Shown: one piece after another, positions 49,552 to 60,603 of the stretch | Layout of the letters: each line of letters starts with the position of its first letter | How positions within the stretch are numbered: the first letter of the stretch is position 1 | DNA from: Phoronis australis | Taxonomy: Eukaryota; Phoronida; Phoronidae | Assembly (NCBI GenBank): GCA_002633005.1 | Contig: NMRA01000069.1 | Location: 968,275 to 1,032,274 of the forward strand | Reading direction: 5' to 3' | DNA: 64,000 nt | The notes under the pieces: generated by a model | Seen by the model: the letters and a program-made list of their open reading frames with translations, nothing else | What the model was told of the DNA's origin: nothing | The model's database searches: none | Program-made: the position numbers and the translations under genes

Positions 49552-51330
49552 TAAACGATCCCACTTCACGTAATCATGGTCGCATCACAGTCTAGAAATT
49601 GTTTATAGAAATTATCTCAGCAACCAGCAGATTTTTTTACATTCTCAGGGACTTTGCATAATTATTTTTCTGAAATAGCAGTAGAAAGTTTTATGAAACA
49701 GAACCCAGTGTCAGGTATTGTTGAATAAAACATAACGTAAAGTGCATTGTTCAAGAATAGTAACGTGACAATACGATAATGTGACGTCAGTGTTGCCAGA
49801 ATAGGAATTTTTAGCATGACGTCATTTTGACGTCATTGGGACGCTTTGGACTCAGTGTGACAGCATGTCTATTCTTATTTCCGGGTCCTAATTGCGTCAT
49901 CTACTGCCCTGACACGTCATCACTAAACATCCTAATAGTGTATACGCAACTAGCAGGGTGCAATCTTGCGTCCACTTCGACCTTTGGCTCTGAAACGAGA
50001 AGCGCGTGGAAAAACGCCAGCTGACGCGTTTCCGTGTTCAAGACTTAGAATGGAGGTATTTGTTGCAAACCTTTGTGAGCTCATGAGATCACAAAGCGAA
50101 ACTTGCAGCTTTAACGATGACGTAAGCTAGTTGCAGCAAATTTCTAACTAAATTTCTACTCAGCTTTGTTTCGTACTTACGGGGCTGCATTTGCATGGTT
50201 GACTGTTAATATCACGCTTCTTTTGATTAATTGGGGACTTACTGGCAATCTATTGATCAGGTGAGCTGGCTGTTATTAACGTCTAGGGAAAACAGACTCA
50301 AAGAGAGGGAATTTATATATCTTTATAATCTTTGATAGAGTAGTTCTCCCAGTCTCTGAAGAGTTTTCCTAAACAAAGTGACTGAGGCACAAAAGATCCA
50401 TGGGTGCCCTAGACGATGCATGCCTGAAGTGTTGATCTTCGGAGTACAAATGAAGTTTATAGACGAGTTCAGGAATAAAGTCAAGAGCATAATGTATTCT
50501 TGGCATGCCAATAGATGCAAAACAGAAAACAGTTACAAGACAAGAGCATGAAACTCGTAAAAAACACCAAAAAGGAATAAAACAGGATTTGCAAACACCA
50601 GATAATTCAAGAAATAAAAGAGTCGAGCTGCGCCATGACTGCAGCTAACCCGGTATGCGTTCCGTAGACCCAAGACATCAATCATGCACTTACGGCGAGA
50701 GATGTTCTCTTATAGTACTGAAACAGTAATTGTATCCCATAATTCAACATTCCAACCTTGCCCAATCAACTCAGTTGCCTTCATTTTGCTAGGTTACGCA
50801 ACGGTCTCTAGCATACTGGTAAAACAATAACCTTTCATTCGCGTGATTTTGCGTGGTCTTGCGTGATCTCATCTTTCACGCAAGAGACAAAGCGAAGCTC
50901 AGGACACAGAGACCGCCTGACCCTTTAGCTACAATCTTTTTTCTTCCATTAACTATAATATCGTCATGGTGGATTAGCAAGATAAATTATGCCCCAAGAC
51001 TAGGGAGGGACTCAAAAATCCATAACACAAATGTATATATGTGCGTTGTGTTTGTATTGGTGTAAGGATTGTCTAGTCTATAGCTTGCATATCCTTCAAC
51101 CAGGTTCCTTATCAATAATAAACGCAACTAATTAAACCCTTGTTACCCAATGAACAGTGGTCATGTATTATTAATACTTTAGTATACCGATGAGTAACTT
51201 TACGTGATATTCCAGAGGAATGATAAAGCCACACTCGCCTGCATGGCCAGTTGCATCTAAATTTTACACTTGCACACCATACGATTTTTCATCATCAACA
51301 AAATATCTTATTGTTTTATACTTCAAAGAC

Positions 51331-51737
51331 ACCATAGACTATAGTAGATGGACTGCCAACTCCGTATATTTTCAATGGACGAACTCTGTGATCTTATGCA
51401 TAAGCTGTGTCGTCAATACTCACTAGCGATATCTGGCAGACATACCACGTTTTGCTTCCGGCAAATGCGTCGCCTGCTAATCATGGTTGGCTGTTATGTG
51501 GTCGGGTGCAGTAGCATTGCCAAAAGTATTCACGATACCATGAGTTCTACTATTGGAAGACTTTGAAGACTGTTTCAATCTCGAAATCATTTTTTTTTTC
51601 GTTGTACTGGACAGTAAAATAGAGGCAAAATTTTCCACGTCACCATACACTAACCGGAAGCTGAGTTTGCTATATTTAGAGGGTGGCGCTTTCTCTAGAA
51701 AATTACGAAAGAAAATGTCGGAGTTACGAATCTGTTG
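51331..51737. mobile_element. Truncated copy of the ACCATAGACTATAG element
   Basis: It shares with 10951-11524 the left end, the block TGGACGAACTCTGTGATCTT, and the block AACCGGAAGCTGAGTTTGCT near the right. The right inverted end is missing. Confidence 0.6.
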
Positions 51738-52894
51738 ACGTAAAAAACGAACTTCAATTTTGACCACTGATAGATATAAAACGGGTCTCAACTTTACTCA
51801 CTCTCAGATAAAGCTATTCCTGGGCTTGCGCAGAGCTGACAGTTCGTGAGCTCTCGAGAACATGCCCGGCACATAAAATTGCCCACTTGTTAAGTAAGCC
51901 AAAGTCTTGATCAATAACGATTTGACAGTTCCGTCTAAGTTCGTAGTTCACCTCTTAGTTGAGCAAAGAACAAATTCTGACAAATTTTGTACATTAGCTA
52001 TTAAAATAAATTGCACAAGGTTAAACTTTGTACACTATATCCTTTTTATTTAGATAATCTAATGCCATCTAAATCAAAAATTAGTTTGCCACGGTAGAAA
52101 AGTTCATCTTAGCGTTAATTCGACTATCATTCCGTATTTATGCCACCTTTGATAATCATTTCAACGAACTTAATTGCTTCAAGAGGCAGGAAACTGAATT
52201 TACCCTCAGGGAATGAACGCTGATAACATGAATCCGTGGATTTACTTAATTGTCTCATTTTTTATATTTGAAGGCTTCAAATTAATGAAACGCCACTAGT
52301 TTTTGCGGGGTTTCCCACCTTTTAGGCCGAATGTTGAACTCAAGTCCAAAGTATTGAACTATTTTCTGTTTTACTTCAATAAAAACTCAAGATACGCTTG
52401 TTTATCTGTTCTCGAACGAAGATTTAGAATGATACGTACACAATCCAACGTCGCAATAGATGACAGTGGCGTAAAAGCCGCCAATTCAACTTCGAACTCG
52501 AGTCTTCAAATTGAGTTAGAGGTTTTCAAGTGAAAACTTGGTTCATGTAGTCACCTGCGTATAAAGTGCGTAAACCATAACAAGAACATAACAAAAATCT
52601 TGAGTTCTCGCTGAAGCGGTGCATCAAATGACAACACCAAGTTGGCTTTCGAAATCGAGTTCAGAAAAATAAATTTCGAACCTCGACTCTGACGATAGGC
52701 CATCAGATTTGACCAGGTACATGTACTTGCTTTGCAAAAAGTGACTTATATCTTAGGCTCCCACACTGCTAAGGCAAGAAGCTCAGTTTTCGAGTTTCTA
52801 TTGCAGAGCGTTGACCCTGAGTCCTGGTGTTGAAGCAATCATAGTGTTTACTCTCTGGTAACAGGGTTTTTTAGATTTCCGGCGCAATAACATC

Positions 52895-53235
52895 ATAGGG
52901 GGATTTGGGGGGGGGTCTCGCCTTCTCCCCCCCCCCCCCCCCCNNNNNNNNNCCCCCGGCTGCCGCAAGCAAAATGAAACATCAACAGCTTGAAGCGTGA
53001 GGAAATATTGAGCTCAGTAACTAGGACTGATAGTGGAGAAGGGGGGAGGTGCTCAGACCCCATGTCGCGACGGGATCGCGTTCCCGTTTTTTTAGTCTAT
53101 AGACTTTCCAAACAGAAGGTTCATACTACTCCCGGACCCTGCAACTTTCGGGCCGCCTGTGCACATACAATCGCGCTTTGCCCAATTCCCCGAGGCAACA
53201 TGTTGGGCCCCCCTTATGGTATCCTAGATCCGCAT
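52895..53235. mobile_element. Copy of the GGCGGAT element containing an assembly gap
   Basis: Left part GGGGGATTTGGGGGGGG, right part TATCCTAGATCCGC. The interior shares TTTTTTTAGTC with the copy at 59145. Nine Ns at 52944-52952 interrupt a C run, probably because the homopolymer could not be assembled. Confidence 0.5.
52944..52952. other. Sequence gap (9 N)
   Basis: Nine undetermined bases within a long C homopolymer. Confidence 0.99.
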
Positions 53236-54443
53236 CTGAACATAGTCAAACTTCGTGAGCCGGGCACGTTTCTTGCGAGCTAGGAGAAATCATGGAAGAT
53301 TTTTCGAGTTATTGCAATGTATTATAAGATCATCACGTGTTCTCATTAACTCTAACTCACGAGTTTCTCACCTTACGATACGGCGTGAAATTCTCTCTTA
53401 CAGAACGGAAACTGGATTCTATCCCGTGATACAAGAAATCTATCCCACAGTTCAACAGTCCGACCTCATCGATCAATCAGGTTACGCTAGTGCGGTCTCG
53501 CGCATACTCGCGAAACACTCGCCTTTCACTCGCGCGACTTTGCGTGATCTTGCGTGACCTCGTTCTCCACGCATGCAAAACGGACTATGGAACACTACCT
53601 TGTAGTTGAAAGTGCGTTTTCATACCGTTCTCAGTACAACTGCGTGGTGTTGACGTGGAATATAGCGCTAAAATACGATAACAAGCCTCAGGCTATTCAC
53701 GTTGCCAAAGTCATTAACCTTTCAATTTCCTTTTCTTCTAAATGTCACAAACAGTTTTTGATGAACGAATACTGGCAAGTGAAGCTAGTGACGTCATTTA
53801 GAGCGAATGTGACAAAGGCCACTATGCACGGAACTGATTTCCAGTCAGCTCATTTTCACATTTAGTCAAAGCTATGAAATTTCCTGCTGGAATTCCTTGC
53901 ATTTTGCTAAACGTTACCAACAGCCGTTTTTGAAATCATCGAATATTTAATCAAATGCTCACGCAATAATAATACAGCCGGCAATTTCCCACAAAAACAG
54001 GTTATCGTTGCGCAATCAACCCACAGCATTTTATATCTGTTTCAGCCTACACATTTGGTATAGCACTTACACGTGTACATGTATGTTATTTGTTGGAGAA
54101 CATAGTTTACATGAACGTTCTCATTATTTATCGGCTGCGATGCGTCGTCACTATGGACTAAAACAGCCCAGACATATTTCAAATCCATTTCAATCAATAT
54201 CATTTGATAGGCTGCTGACTTGGAATTGTAATCGATCTATAAATAACATGTTGATGCTGTCATTATCCTCATTTCCAGTTATCATTACGAAAAACTATGA
54301 AAAAAGGTTTATGTTATAGGCCTATCATTTTGTTAACAAACAGGTCGAGCTTTGAGCTGATGAAGAGAGTAATCACTCTAAATTACACATTATCTATAGG
54401 TAATTTAATACTCTGGCTTAGATCGGTTTTAGATAACAGACAT

Positions 54444-54449
54444 TTTATT
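54444..54449 (-). terminator. Poly(A) signal of the cysteine-rich gene
   Basis: AATAAA on the minus strand begins one base after the TGA stop (54451-54453). If used, the 3' UTR would be only about 20-30 nt. Confidence 0.55.
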
Positions 54450-54450
54450 C

Positions 54451-55542
54451 TCAGCAGCACGTGCCTTTACAACATTTAAAACATTTCACACAGCAACAAC
54501 ACACGCAGCTCCATTTACAACAATAGGGAAGGCACCAGAAGAGACACCTGTCGCACGTGCATCCGGGATTGCCAGCATCCTTTTCGCAGTTGCCGCACGC
54601 GCGACAGCAGGCGACACACAGGCAACAAACGCAATCCCACTTGCAACAATCTGGACAGAAGCAGCAACAACATCTGTTCCATTCAATACATTTGCAACGG
54701 TCCGCGCAGATGGGCGACTCTATGTCATACACAAGATCTTTGCACTTAATGGGCGTCGAATTGTGCTCAGCTTCGAATGGATATGGCAAAATTGGGACAC
54801 CCCCGTATGAAAAATCGCTCTCATGGCCACTGATATCGTCGGAATTTAAGTATTTATAAAGAGTTGGCGGCTCCTCGAATTCACAGAACACTTGCTTCTT
54901 TTCTAATCGATGGACTTCTTCCCTCCATTTTGTCCAAAGCTCTTGTCGTTCTGCCCCTGGTGTACTGAGCTCAAAATAGCAGTCGTCGCCAGAAGGCAGT
55001 TTTAGTTTAAGTCTTTTTTGATGTTCAGTTTTCAAAGCTTGTGCAAAGACTTCGAGACTAATGGTATCAAACGGGAGTACTTCGCTGATACACATGACGG
55101 GCTCATCATCGCCAATATCGTAGGCTATGTCTGCTGGACTCAGGTCAAGAGGCCTTCGTCCAGTTATTCGCTCCACCACCTTTTCAATCAGAGACGCGTG
55201 TTTTAGGGCTATTACTTTGATCCTCGGAAGCTTGGGATTGCGATAAAGTCCAACGACCAAGTATTTGTCAGTGAGAGCCAAATGCATTTGCTTTATAGCG
55301 ATGCCAGATACTGTCTCCAAAACAAAGGGTCCTTCAACAATTATTGGCCACACATCGGCCACACAACGAAATACTTCGTCATTTAACAGAGCTTGACGAA
55401 TGGGACTAAAGTTTTCGTGTTCTTCTGTACCCAGAAAATCCCACTTGCCTTCGTTTGAAACACTTTGCCTGTGTGAAGGCTGGTGCTGGATAACTACGTC
55501 AGGCGTTTGCTCGTTGCCCAATAACCTGTTTTCCTTTGCCAT
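54451..55542 (-). CDS. GARIN/FAM71-like protein with cysteine-rich tail
   Basis: A single-exon frame of 363 codons from the ATG at 55542 (the frame extends a little upstream only through a non-ATG codon). Residues 61-216 resemble the GARIN/FAM71 domain of Golgi-associated Rab2 interactors: an N-terminal GPFVxE...G motif (71-80), then VLPFDTISLEVF (155-166), LKLKLPSGDDCYFEL (178-192) and W..W...V..L (203-213). Its divergent neighbour carries the same layout. Residues 279-363 hold 34 cysteines, with CCKWDCVCC (299-307) and CCKWSCVCC (341-349) as a duplicated unit. Such a tail could be palmitoylated, as in cysteine-string proteins, or could bind metal; nothing here decides. AATAAA starts one base after the stop (54444-54449). 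The family call rests on remembered similarity and is moderate; that the gene is real is much surer. Confidence 0.8.
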   Translation of the reverse strand: MAKENRLLGNEQTPDVVIQHQPSHRQSVSNEGKWDFLGTEEHENFSPIRQALLNDEVFRCVADVWPIIVEGPFVLETVSGIAIKQMHLALTDKYLVVGLYRNPKLPRIKVIALKHASLIEKVVERITGRRPLDLSPADIAYDIGDDEPVMCISEVLPFDTISLEVFAQALKTEHQKRLKLKLPSGDDCYFELSTPGAERQELWTKWREEVHRLEKKQVFCEFEEPPTLYKYLNSDDISGHESDFSYGGVPILPYPFEAEHNSTPIKCKDLVYDIESPICADRCKCIEWNRCCCCFCPDCCKWDCVCCLCVACCRACGNCEKDAGNPGCTCDRCLFWCLPYCCKWSCVCCCCVKCFKCCKGTCC

Positions 55543-55798
55543 AAAATCAACACTGAGTGGTTTTAATATAAGGCAACAGGACTGCAAGGTTCACCTACTC
55601 TATCACTCCACAGAAATACTGTGGCATACATCTAAATGCTGAAAACATATTTCACAAGCAAACGACTTCATACTACTCATAATGACGTCATAAGTAGGAT
55701 TAATCACTATAATGATTGAGTCGCAGTAACAAAACCACCAACAAAAGCTGCTGAGCCCGAGCATACCCTGAAGCAGTTGAAATGATGTCACTAAAATT
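55543..55798. promoter_or_regulatory. Bidirectional promoter with palindromic CRE
   Basis: Only 256 bp separate the two divergent start codons. A perfect CREB/ATF palindrome TGACGTCA sits at 55683-55690, and a related TGATGTCA lies at 55783-55790. No convincing TATA box is positioned for either gene. A short hairpin (CCACAG...CTGTGG) lies near 55605-55621. Shared control is inferred from geometry; the CRE itself is seen directly. Confidence 0.6.
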
Positions 55799-56267
55799 AT
55801 GTTCAATCATTTCCCAAGTGGCAGAGTTCAGAAACTTTTAAAACTCTGCGCAGAGTACAGTGAATTCGAAGATGAGAGTAAGAACATCATCCTCGAAGGT
55901 CCTTTCGTTCAAGAAAGCAAAAACGGTGAAGGTATAAGACAAGTTTACGTCGCTTTATCTTTACATTCGATATTCATAGCACATCAAGTCATCAACGAAA
56001 CTGCAAGAAAGTATTTATATCCGACCGGCGACGGGGACAAAGACCCAGACCTAGAACTCGAAGGTCTAGAGCTTCTTCGAATAATATTGCTTAAGAACGT
56101 TTTCGTAAAGGCCACATCTGATCATAAGATAGAGGTGGCTGGCCTGAATGGAGAAAAGGCATACTACGAATACGGAATTTACGAAGACGGTTGGAGAATG
56201 AAAGCCGCGTGGGCCATGTGGCAAGAAGTTATACGTGGAATTCAGAGTATCTACGGTCCCAGTCTTG
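55799..56267 (+). CDS. GARIN/FAM71-like protein 2, exon 1
   Basis: The ATG at 55799 opens 156 codons with the same domain as the divergent neighbour: NIILEGPFVQESKNGEGIRQ, then LLRIILLKNVFVKA, YYEYGIYEDGW and AWAMWQEVIRGI. The frame would stop at TAG (56273), but a donor (G|GTAGGT) lies at 56268. Splicing there in phase 1 joins the long open exon at 56844 in frame. It has no cysteine-rich tail. It probably shares a bidirectional promoter with the gene at 54451-55542. Confidence 0.78.
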
Positions 56268-56843
56268 GTAGGTAGAAACAGCTACCCATGATATGAAAAT
56301 GCTGAACGTTTTTGTAGCTTATCACATAAACAATCCGTTCATGGATTTTAGCCGATACCAAATACTTCAAAAAGCTCATTTACATATTCGAGATAAAATA
56401 ACAAGGTGTTACCACTGTCAAATTTCAAGAATTTGAAAAAGTCTGGAAACTCGGTTAAATCGGCAAGAATAACTAAAGCTTGATTTACAAGTGTCGAAAA
56501 AAACACACACTCATCGAATCACAGTTCATGAGACACCAAAAACGCTGAAAACACTTTTGTCTCTCAGAGCATGTACATGCACTAACTGCGTCATTAATAT
56601 AAACCGTCTTTTTAAGGTGAGGTTACTTATCACCCTGGCAATAGTTTTTCACAATAAAACATTAGAGAACTTGGCTTGATGGATGTGGAATAGCTATACT
56701 TGTGAATAAAATGATTAGCAATCACCTTTCGAATGCAATAAAACATGTGAATCAGATTGATATTCTTGCATGAAACCACTATTGTATTGTTCTCTTCTGA
56801 TGTTTTTTACAAGAGAGATAATATTAGTGCACTGATCTTGCAG

Positions 56844-57859
56844 ACAAGGAAAAACATGAGATAGATAAGAAAAAACAAAAGGCTGCAGTGCGTGTGACGT
56901 CGTACGAAGTTCCTGCTGGCGACGACTCTGAGGAGTCACCAGTCGCGTCACATAAGAAGAGGCGATCTTCAACGTCGAGCAAGGGACGAAATCTAATTCA
57001 ATGGAATAAGTCAAAGCGGAAAAGTTCCACCATAAATCAAGTCACACAAGAGAATGCCACCGTCGTTACAACACACCCTTCAGTTGGACCAGTCACGGCA
57101 TGGCCGGCATTACAACTACCGCCGACACCAAGTCTACCAGTATGGCCAGTGCCGCCGTCACCACCAACCTTACCAATTGCCGCAAAACAGACGGCATCGG
57201 AGTTCATGCGCTTAGAATTTGACAGATTTAAATCTCCAGACCCCCCTTCTGAAATAGGCTTAGGAGAAAATCTCACTAATGAGCCCACGGTAGACTTTTG
57301 CAGCAATGTGCAACACGATACTATTAGCATGACCACACAAGAAAACGGAAGTAAACTCAAGACCAAAAAACACAAATTTTGGCAGCGTTCCAAAGCCAAA
57401 TTAAAAGGCATTTTGAAGGCGAGGCCAAGTAAACATAATAGTCCCAGTTGTTCTCAAGAGTCTGTTTCACGATTCTGTAGTCCTTCAAAACTCATTGCTA
57501 TGAGCGGTAGGACAGCCGCAGACGAAGGCCCTTCCCTTTCCCCTGAAGGAGATCTCAACAATCACTCTGCTAACGTTGAGAAGAAGGTGGTCAGTCTAAG
57601 AGAAATTAAACACCTTTGGACATGCGCAGAAAGTGAAGCAGCTGTAGAGCCTGTCAAAAATTTACCAGCTCAAGATCCGGTTTCCACGGACTCTATTCCT
57701 CTGTATGACCCGGATGACCCAGACGCAGTGGTAGAAGACTTGAAAGCAGAACAGAAGGCGAAGAGATTGTTGAGAGACATGTTTCGTCAAAAATACGCGC
57801 AGAAACAGAAACGAGGACTGTCTCTGGTGACTTTTCTAAAAGCTAAACTAGGTACATAA
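56844..57859 (+). CDS. GARIN/FAM71-like protein 2, exon 2
   Basis: The acceptor CTGATCTTGCAG at 56843 and phase agreement make one 494-residue protein with exon 1. The exon encodes a basic region (HKKRRSSTSSKGRN), a proline-rich stretch (PPTPSLPVWPVPPSPPTLP), a second basic cluster (KHKFWQRSKAKLKGILKARP) and an acidic-to-basic helical C-terminus (DLKAEQKAKRLLRDMFRQKY). No further domain is recognised. It ends at TAA (57857-57859), and overlapping AATAAA signals lie at 57965-57974. Confidence 0.8.
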
Positions 57860-57964
57860 TGTATTCGTAAGGCCAGACGCATTCTGGCCAGCGATTCAGG
57901 GTATACGTTCATAATTCGATTACAAGTGAATATATGGTTGCTTTATCCTAATAGCAGTCTTTCG

Positions 57965-57974
57965 AATAAATAAA
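57965..57974 (+). terminator. Poly(A) signals of the two-exon gene
   Basis: Two overlapping AATAAA hexamers (AATAAATAAA) lie 105 nt after the TAA stop, a usual distance for animal genes. Confidence 0.6.
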
Positions 57975-59144
57975 TCAGATTGTACAAACAATAGTAAAAC
58001 TGCATTTTGTTGGTTACGATGAGATGACAACAATTTAAATAAAAACGCTATAATTATTGAATTGAAAGATATAAATTTAGGTGATCTTCCATTGTTTCAA
58101 AATTTGAATGGCAGTGTCGACTCAGTCACCAGGTAGCGACACTGACTCGACCACGAGTCGGCTCACCGAAAACTGCCAAAAAACATAGTAATCTACATTT
58201 CATGAATATCCTCAAGGGGAGAAGAAATGAAGCCCAGTTATTAAAAGTAGAACAAGTCACTTGCCATATCTTTTCATGTCCGATTTTATAGGATTACCAA
58301 GCCATTTGCGTCTGAAAATATCGCACGTGGTTACATGAGGAGATAACTCGAACAGGCCATGAGTAAGGTCAGTATTTGCTTATGCAGTAACTGGGTGTCG
58401 ACAGCCAGCGCGTATTCTTACGTGTCACTTCAGCTGTTGTAAACCCACTTACAGCAAACAGATTTACCAAACAACTCGTTCTTTTCTCAGAGTAGAACAT
58501 TACCCGTCGGGCAAAGCCAACTTGTCAAGTCTGATAACGAGCGACAGTACATGTACTTGTATTTACCAAGCCATGAAATCACTTCAACGTAACGGAACAA
58601 ATTGAGACTACGTTGTATACCGTTAAGTAGTCCACAATCGAAATCATATTTTCTACAGAATGCTGGCTTATTCACCGACACAGCGAAATTATAAATGAAG
58701 AAGTTTCTTTCACTGACGGCCTTTTGAACATGACATATTGACCAACGGGCATAGAGATAAATGAAAAATGTAAGAACAACAGACCCTCTGAGCAACCCGT
58801 TTCGTCATTGATATCATTTTGCTTAGTCTCGTTTCCAGAATCTGTTAGCAACAGAATCGGGTTTATGTCACGAAAATCTGGATCTTTATTGGGGGACTCT
58901 CGAGGCGGGCTCTGTTTTAACATGCAGTGACAGAGGATTCAAGAGAGATGTCCAGTTGTTGAATAATCCCAGGCCAGAAAGAGTTTACAACTGTGTACGC
59001 AGGACAAACTTAAAAGGGAACTAAACCTTGTTTTGATATGATTTCAACCAATCTTCACTTTGTCACTTGCAAATGCATCATTGACGTCACTCTTCCTAGT
59101 TAGAAGCAGGAATCGCACTTTCTATGTCACACATTGGATATTAT

Positions 59145-59428
59145 CAGTGGCGGATTTGGGGGGGGNAGGGGGCCATGGCCCCCTAAAATTCTACCAGATA
59201 CCATCCGGGGAGTTCAGGTGCGCGCAAGCAGGGGCTCGTCAGGGGTGAATAAACAACGAATAGGCCCTGAACAAACTGAACACACCCCGTTTACCGTTTT
59301 TTTAGTCAACAGGTCCGCATTCGAAGCCTCTGCGTCCCCACAATTTAGGCTGGGCGCGCGCGTCTGCCGAAATTCTGGTTATTCCCGTGCCCTGTCCCCC
59401 CTAACTCAAAATCCTGGATCCGCCCCTG
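59145..59428. mobile_element. MITE-like element with CAG(T/G)GGCGGAT ends
   Basis: The left end CAGTGGCGGATTTGGGG and the reverse complement of the right end CAGGGGCGGATCCAGG form terminal inverted repeats. ATTAT directly flanks both ends, a probable 5-bp target duplication. The interior has a G run with one N (59166). Confidence 0.7.
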
Positions 59429-59969
59429 ATTATGGTTCTTGATGGGTGGTATTTTCCAACTGTTGTCGTGTAATTCGCTAGAAGCGTATGTCACGCTTGT
59501 CCGTTAAGCAGACTTTGACAGGAGTTTCATCACTTTTCCTCCAAAGTTTTGAGGATTGTCGAGGTTACAGAGCAATATTTTGTTTCAGAGTACTGGATGG
59601 GAAAGTCGCTTTTAGTACCTGTTAATAAGTCAAACCCGGGGTTTGTTATCCTTTTCAAGTTAATCAGCCATCATGACTTATCGGTACATGTGTAGCAGCT
59701 TATCACACATAGACAAGTAGTCCGTAGAAATAGAATTTTCTGTTTCGTACTCCAGTCGCTGACCACATTTCAGAGGCACAGTAACACACCATTTACAACA
59801 ATGACGTGGCAAATTCTGTCTCGTCTGCTTCTACACGAATGGAGTTCATTGATTGCTTGTGTGGTTAGATATCCGTTGCAAACTTGATTTACTCTGATTT
59901 CAAGTTTATGATTTTGTCTTGACCTTGTTATCGCTTGATGAGGCTTTGATGACTTGTAAGAATCATCAC

Positions 59970-60473
59970 TTAGCGGTTTCTTAATGTTATACTTAATTTC
60001 AAACAATGCGACAAAAGGCGGACGTGTTCGCCAAAAGAAATCACCACCCCCTCCATACATTTCGTCACGCGCTTGCTGCCGACAATTGCATCTTCTGCAT
60101 AAAGAATCATTTTAGTGTTCACGTTTCGCTGCATTTCACTAACGAATAATGAGACTTGTTTGCCACACGGAAATGACCGAACAATTTCAAATCCATGCGT
60201 ATACTTCGGATAATTACAAACCATGTGCGACCAGTATAATGTTGTTACAATCAATAAAAGCATAATGGACCATTTCCAAACCGTGAACTCCGGTAACAGA
60301 AGAGAAAGAGTTTCGCGGTTGCTTCGTAGAAGCCTCAGCTTCTTACATCGGTAAATAGCAATGGCAGGACTCACTAAGCTACACAAATGCAAGGAAATAC
60401 AGAGCACTCCAAAAATCTGGGACCGGATTCTAATCTTTGTACTCGAAATAGCGCTCGAGATAACTTTTGACAT
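59970..60473 (-). CDS. Hypothetical membrane protein, 5' end over a mobile element
   Basis: A frame of 167 codons with two hydrophobic segments (IFGVLCISLHLCSLVSPAIA and WSIMLLLIVTTLYWSHMV). Its first 20 or so codons overlap a copy of the GGGCCCGGTCTC inverted-repeat family, so the ATG at 60473 may not be native. A good acceptor (CTTGCATTTGTGTAG) inside the frame could start the true exon. A second open frame in another phase (59770-60060) overlaps its end, as if a frameshift or a splice connected them. No family is recognised. Confidence 0.2.
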   Translation of the reverse strand: MSKVISSAISSTKIRIRSQIFGVLCISLHLCSLVSPAIAIYRCKKLRLLRSNRETLSLLLPEFTVWKWSIMLLLIVTTLYWSHMVCNYPKYTHGFEIVRSFPCGKQVSLFVSEMQRNVNTKMILYAEDAIVGSKRVTKCMEGVVISFGEHVRLLSHCLKLSITLRNR

Positions 60474-60543
60474 TTTCCGTTGTACTTTTGCCCGAACTCA
60501 TGAAGATAAGTGTCATTCTTTTCTCGAGTACATTCTTGTACAC
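60418..60543 (+). mobile_element. Partial copy of the GGGCCCGGTCTC element
   Basis: It aligns with the left 125 bp of the element at 61678, including TCTAATCTTTGTACTCGAAA, GACATTTTCCGTTGTACTTT and AGATAAGTGTC. It covers the start of the hypothetical minus-strand frame 59970-60473. Confidence 0.6.
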
Positions 60544-60603
60544 TTATAGGACTACCTAACCCTAGTTTACACTTATAGGACTACCTAACCCTAGTTTACA
60601 CTT
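60540..60603. repeat. 29-bp tandem repeat
   Basis: Two identical copies and a short third of the unit starting ACACTTATAGGACTACC. The unit contains CCTAACCCTA, but this is not a telomeric array. Confidence 0.85.

Larger units (their letters stand above)
48991..54440. other. Upstream region of the scaffold gene, repeat-rich
   Basis: It holds a 55-bp tandem duplication, a truncated copy of the ACCATAGACTATAG element, two related repeats (about 50.65-50.9 and 53.3-53.6 kb) and an element with a sequence gap. Untranslated first exons of the scaffold gene may lie here but cannot be seen without transcripts. Confidence 0.45.

Noticed and set aside
53255-53865. Two consecutive plus-strand frames of about 100 codons
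   Set aside because: The first lies in a dispersed repeat related to 50.65-50.9 kb, and the second has no start context, splice or homology support.
54486-54859. Open frames opposite or offset to the cysteine-rich gene
   Set aside because: They are shadows of the long GARIN-like frame and share its codon pattern out of register.
58672-58923. Minus-strand ATG frame starting MLKQSPPRESPNKD
   Set aside because: The first half looks protein-like, but no good donor follows and the rest is non-coding in composition. It may be a stray first exon and is unsupported.
60540-60603. Telomere-like CCTAACCCTA units
   Set aside because: Only two units of a 29-bp repeat are present, not a TTAGGG array.
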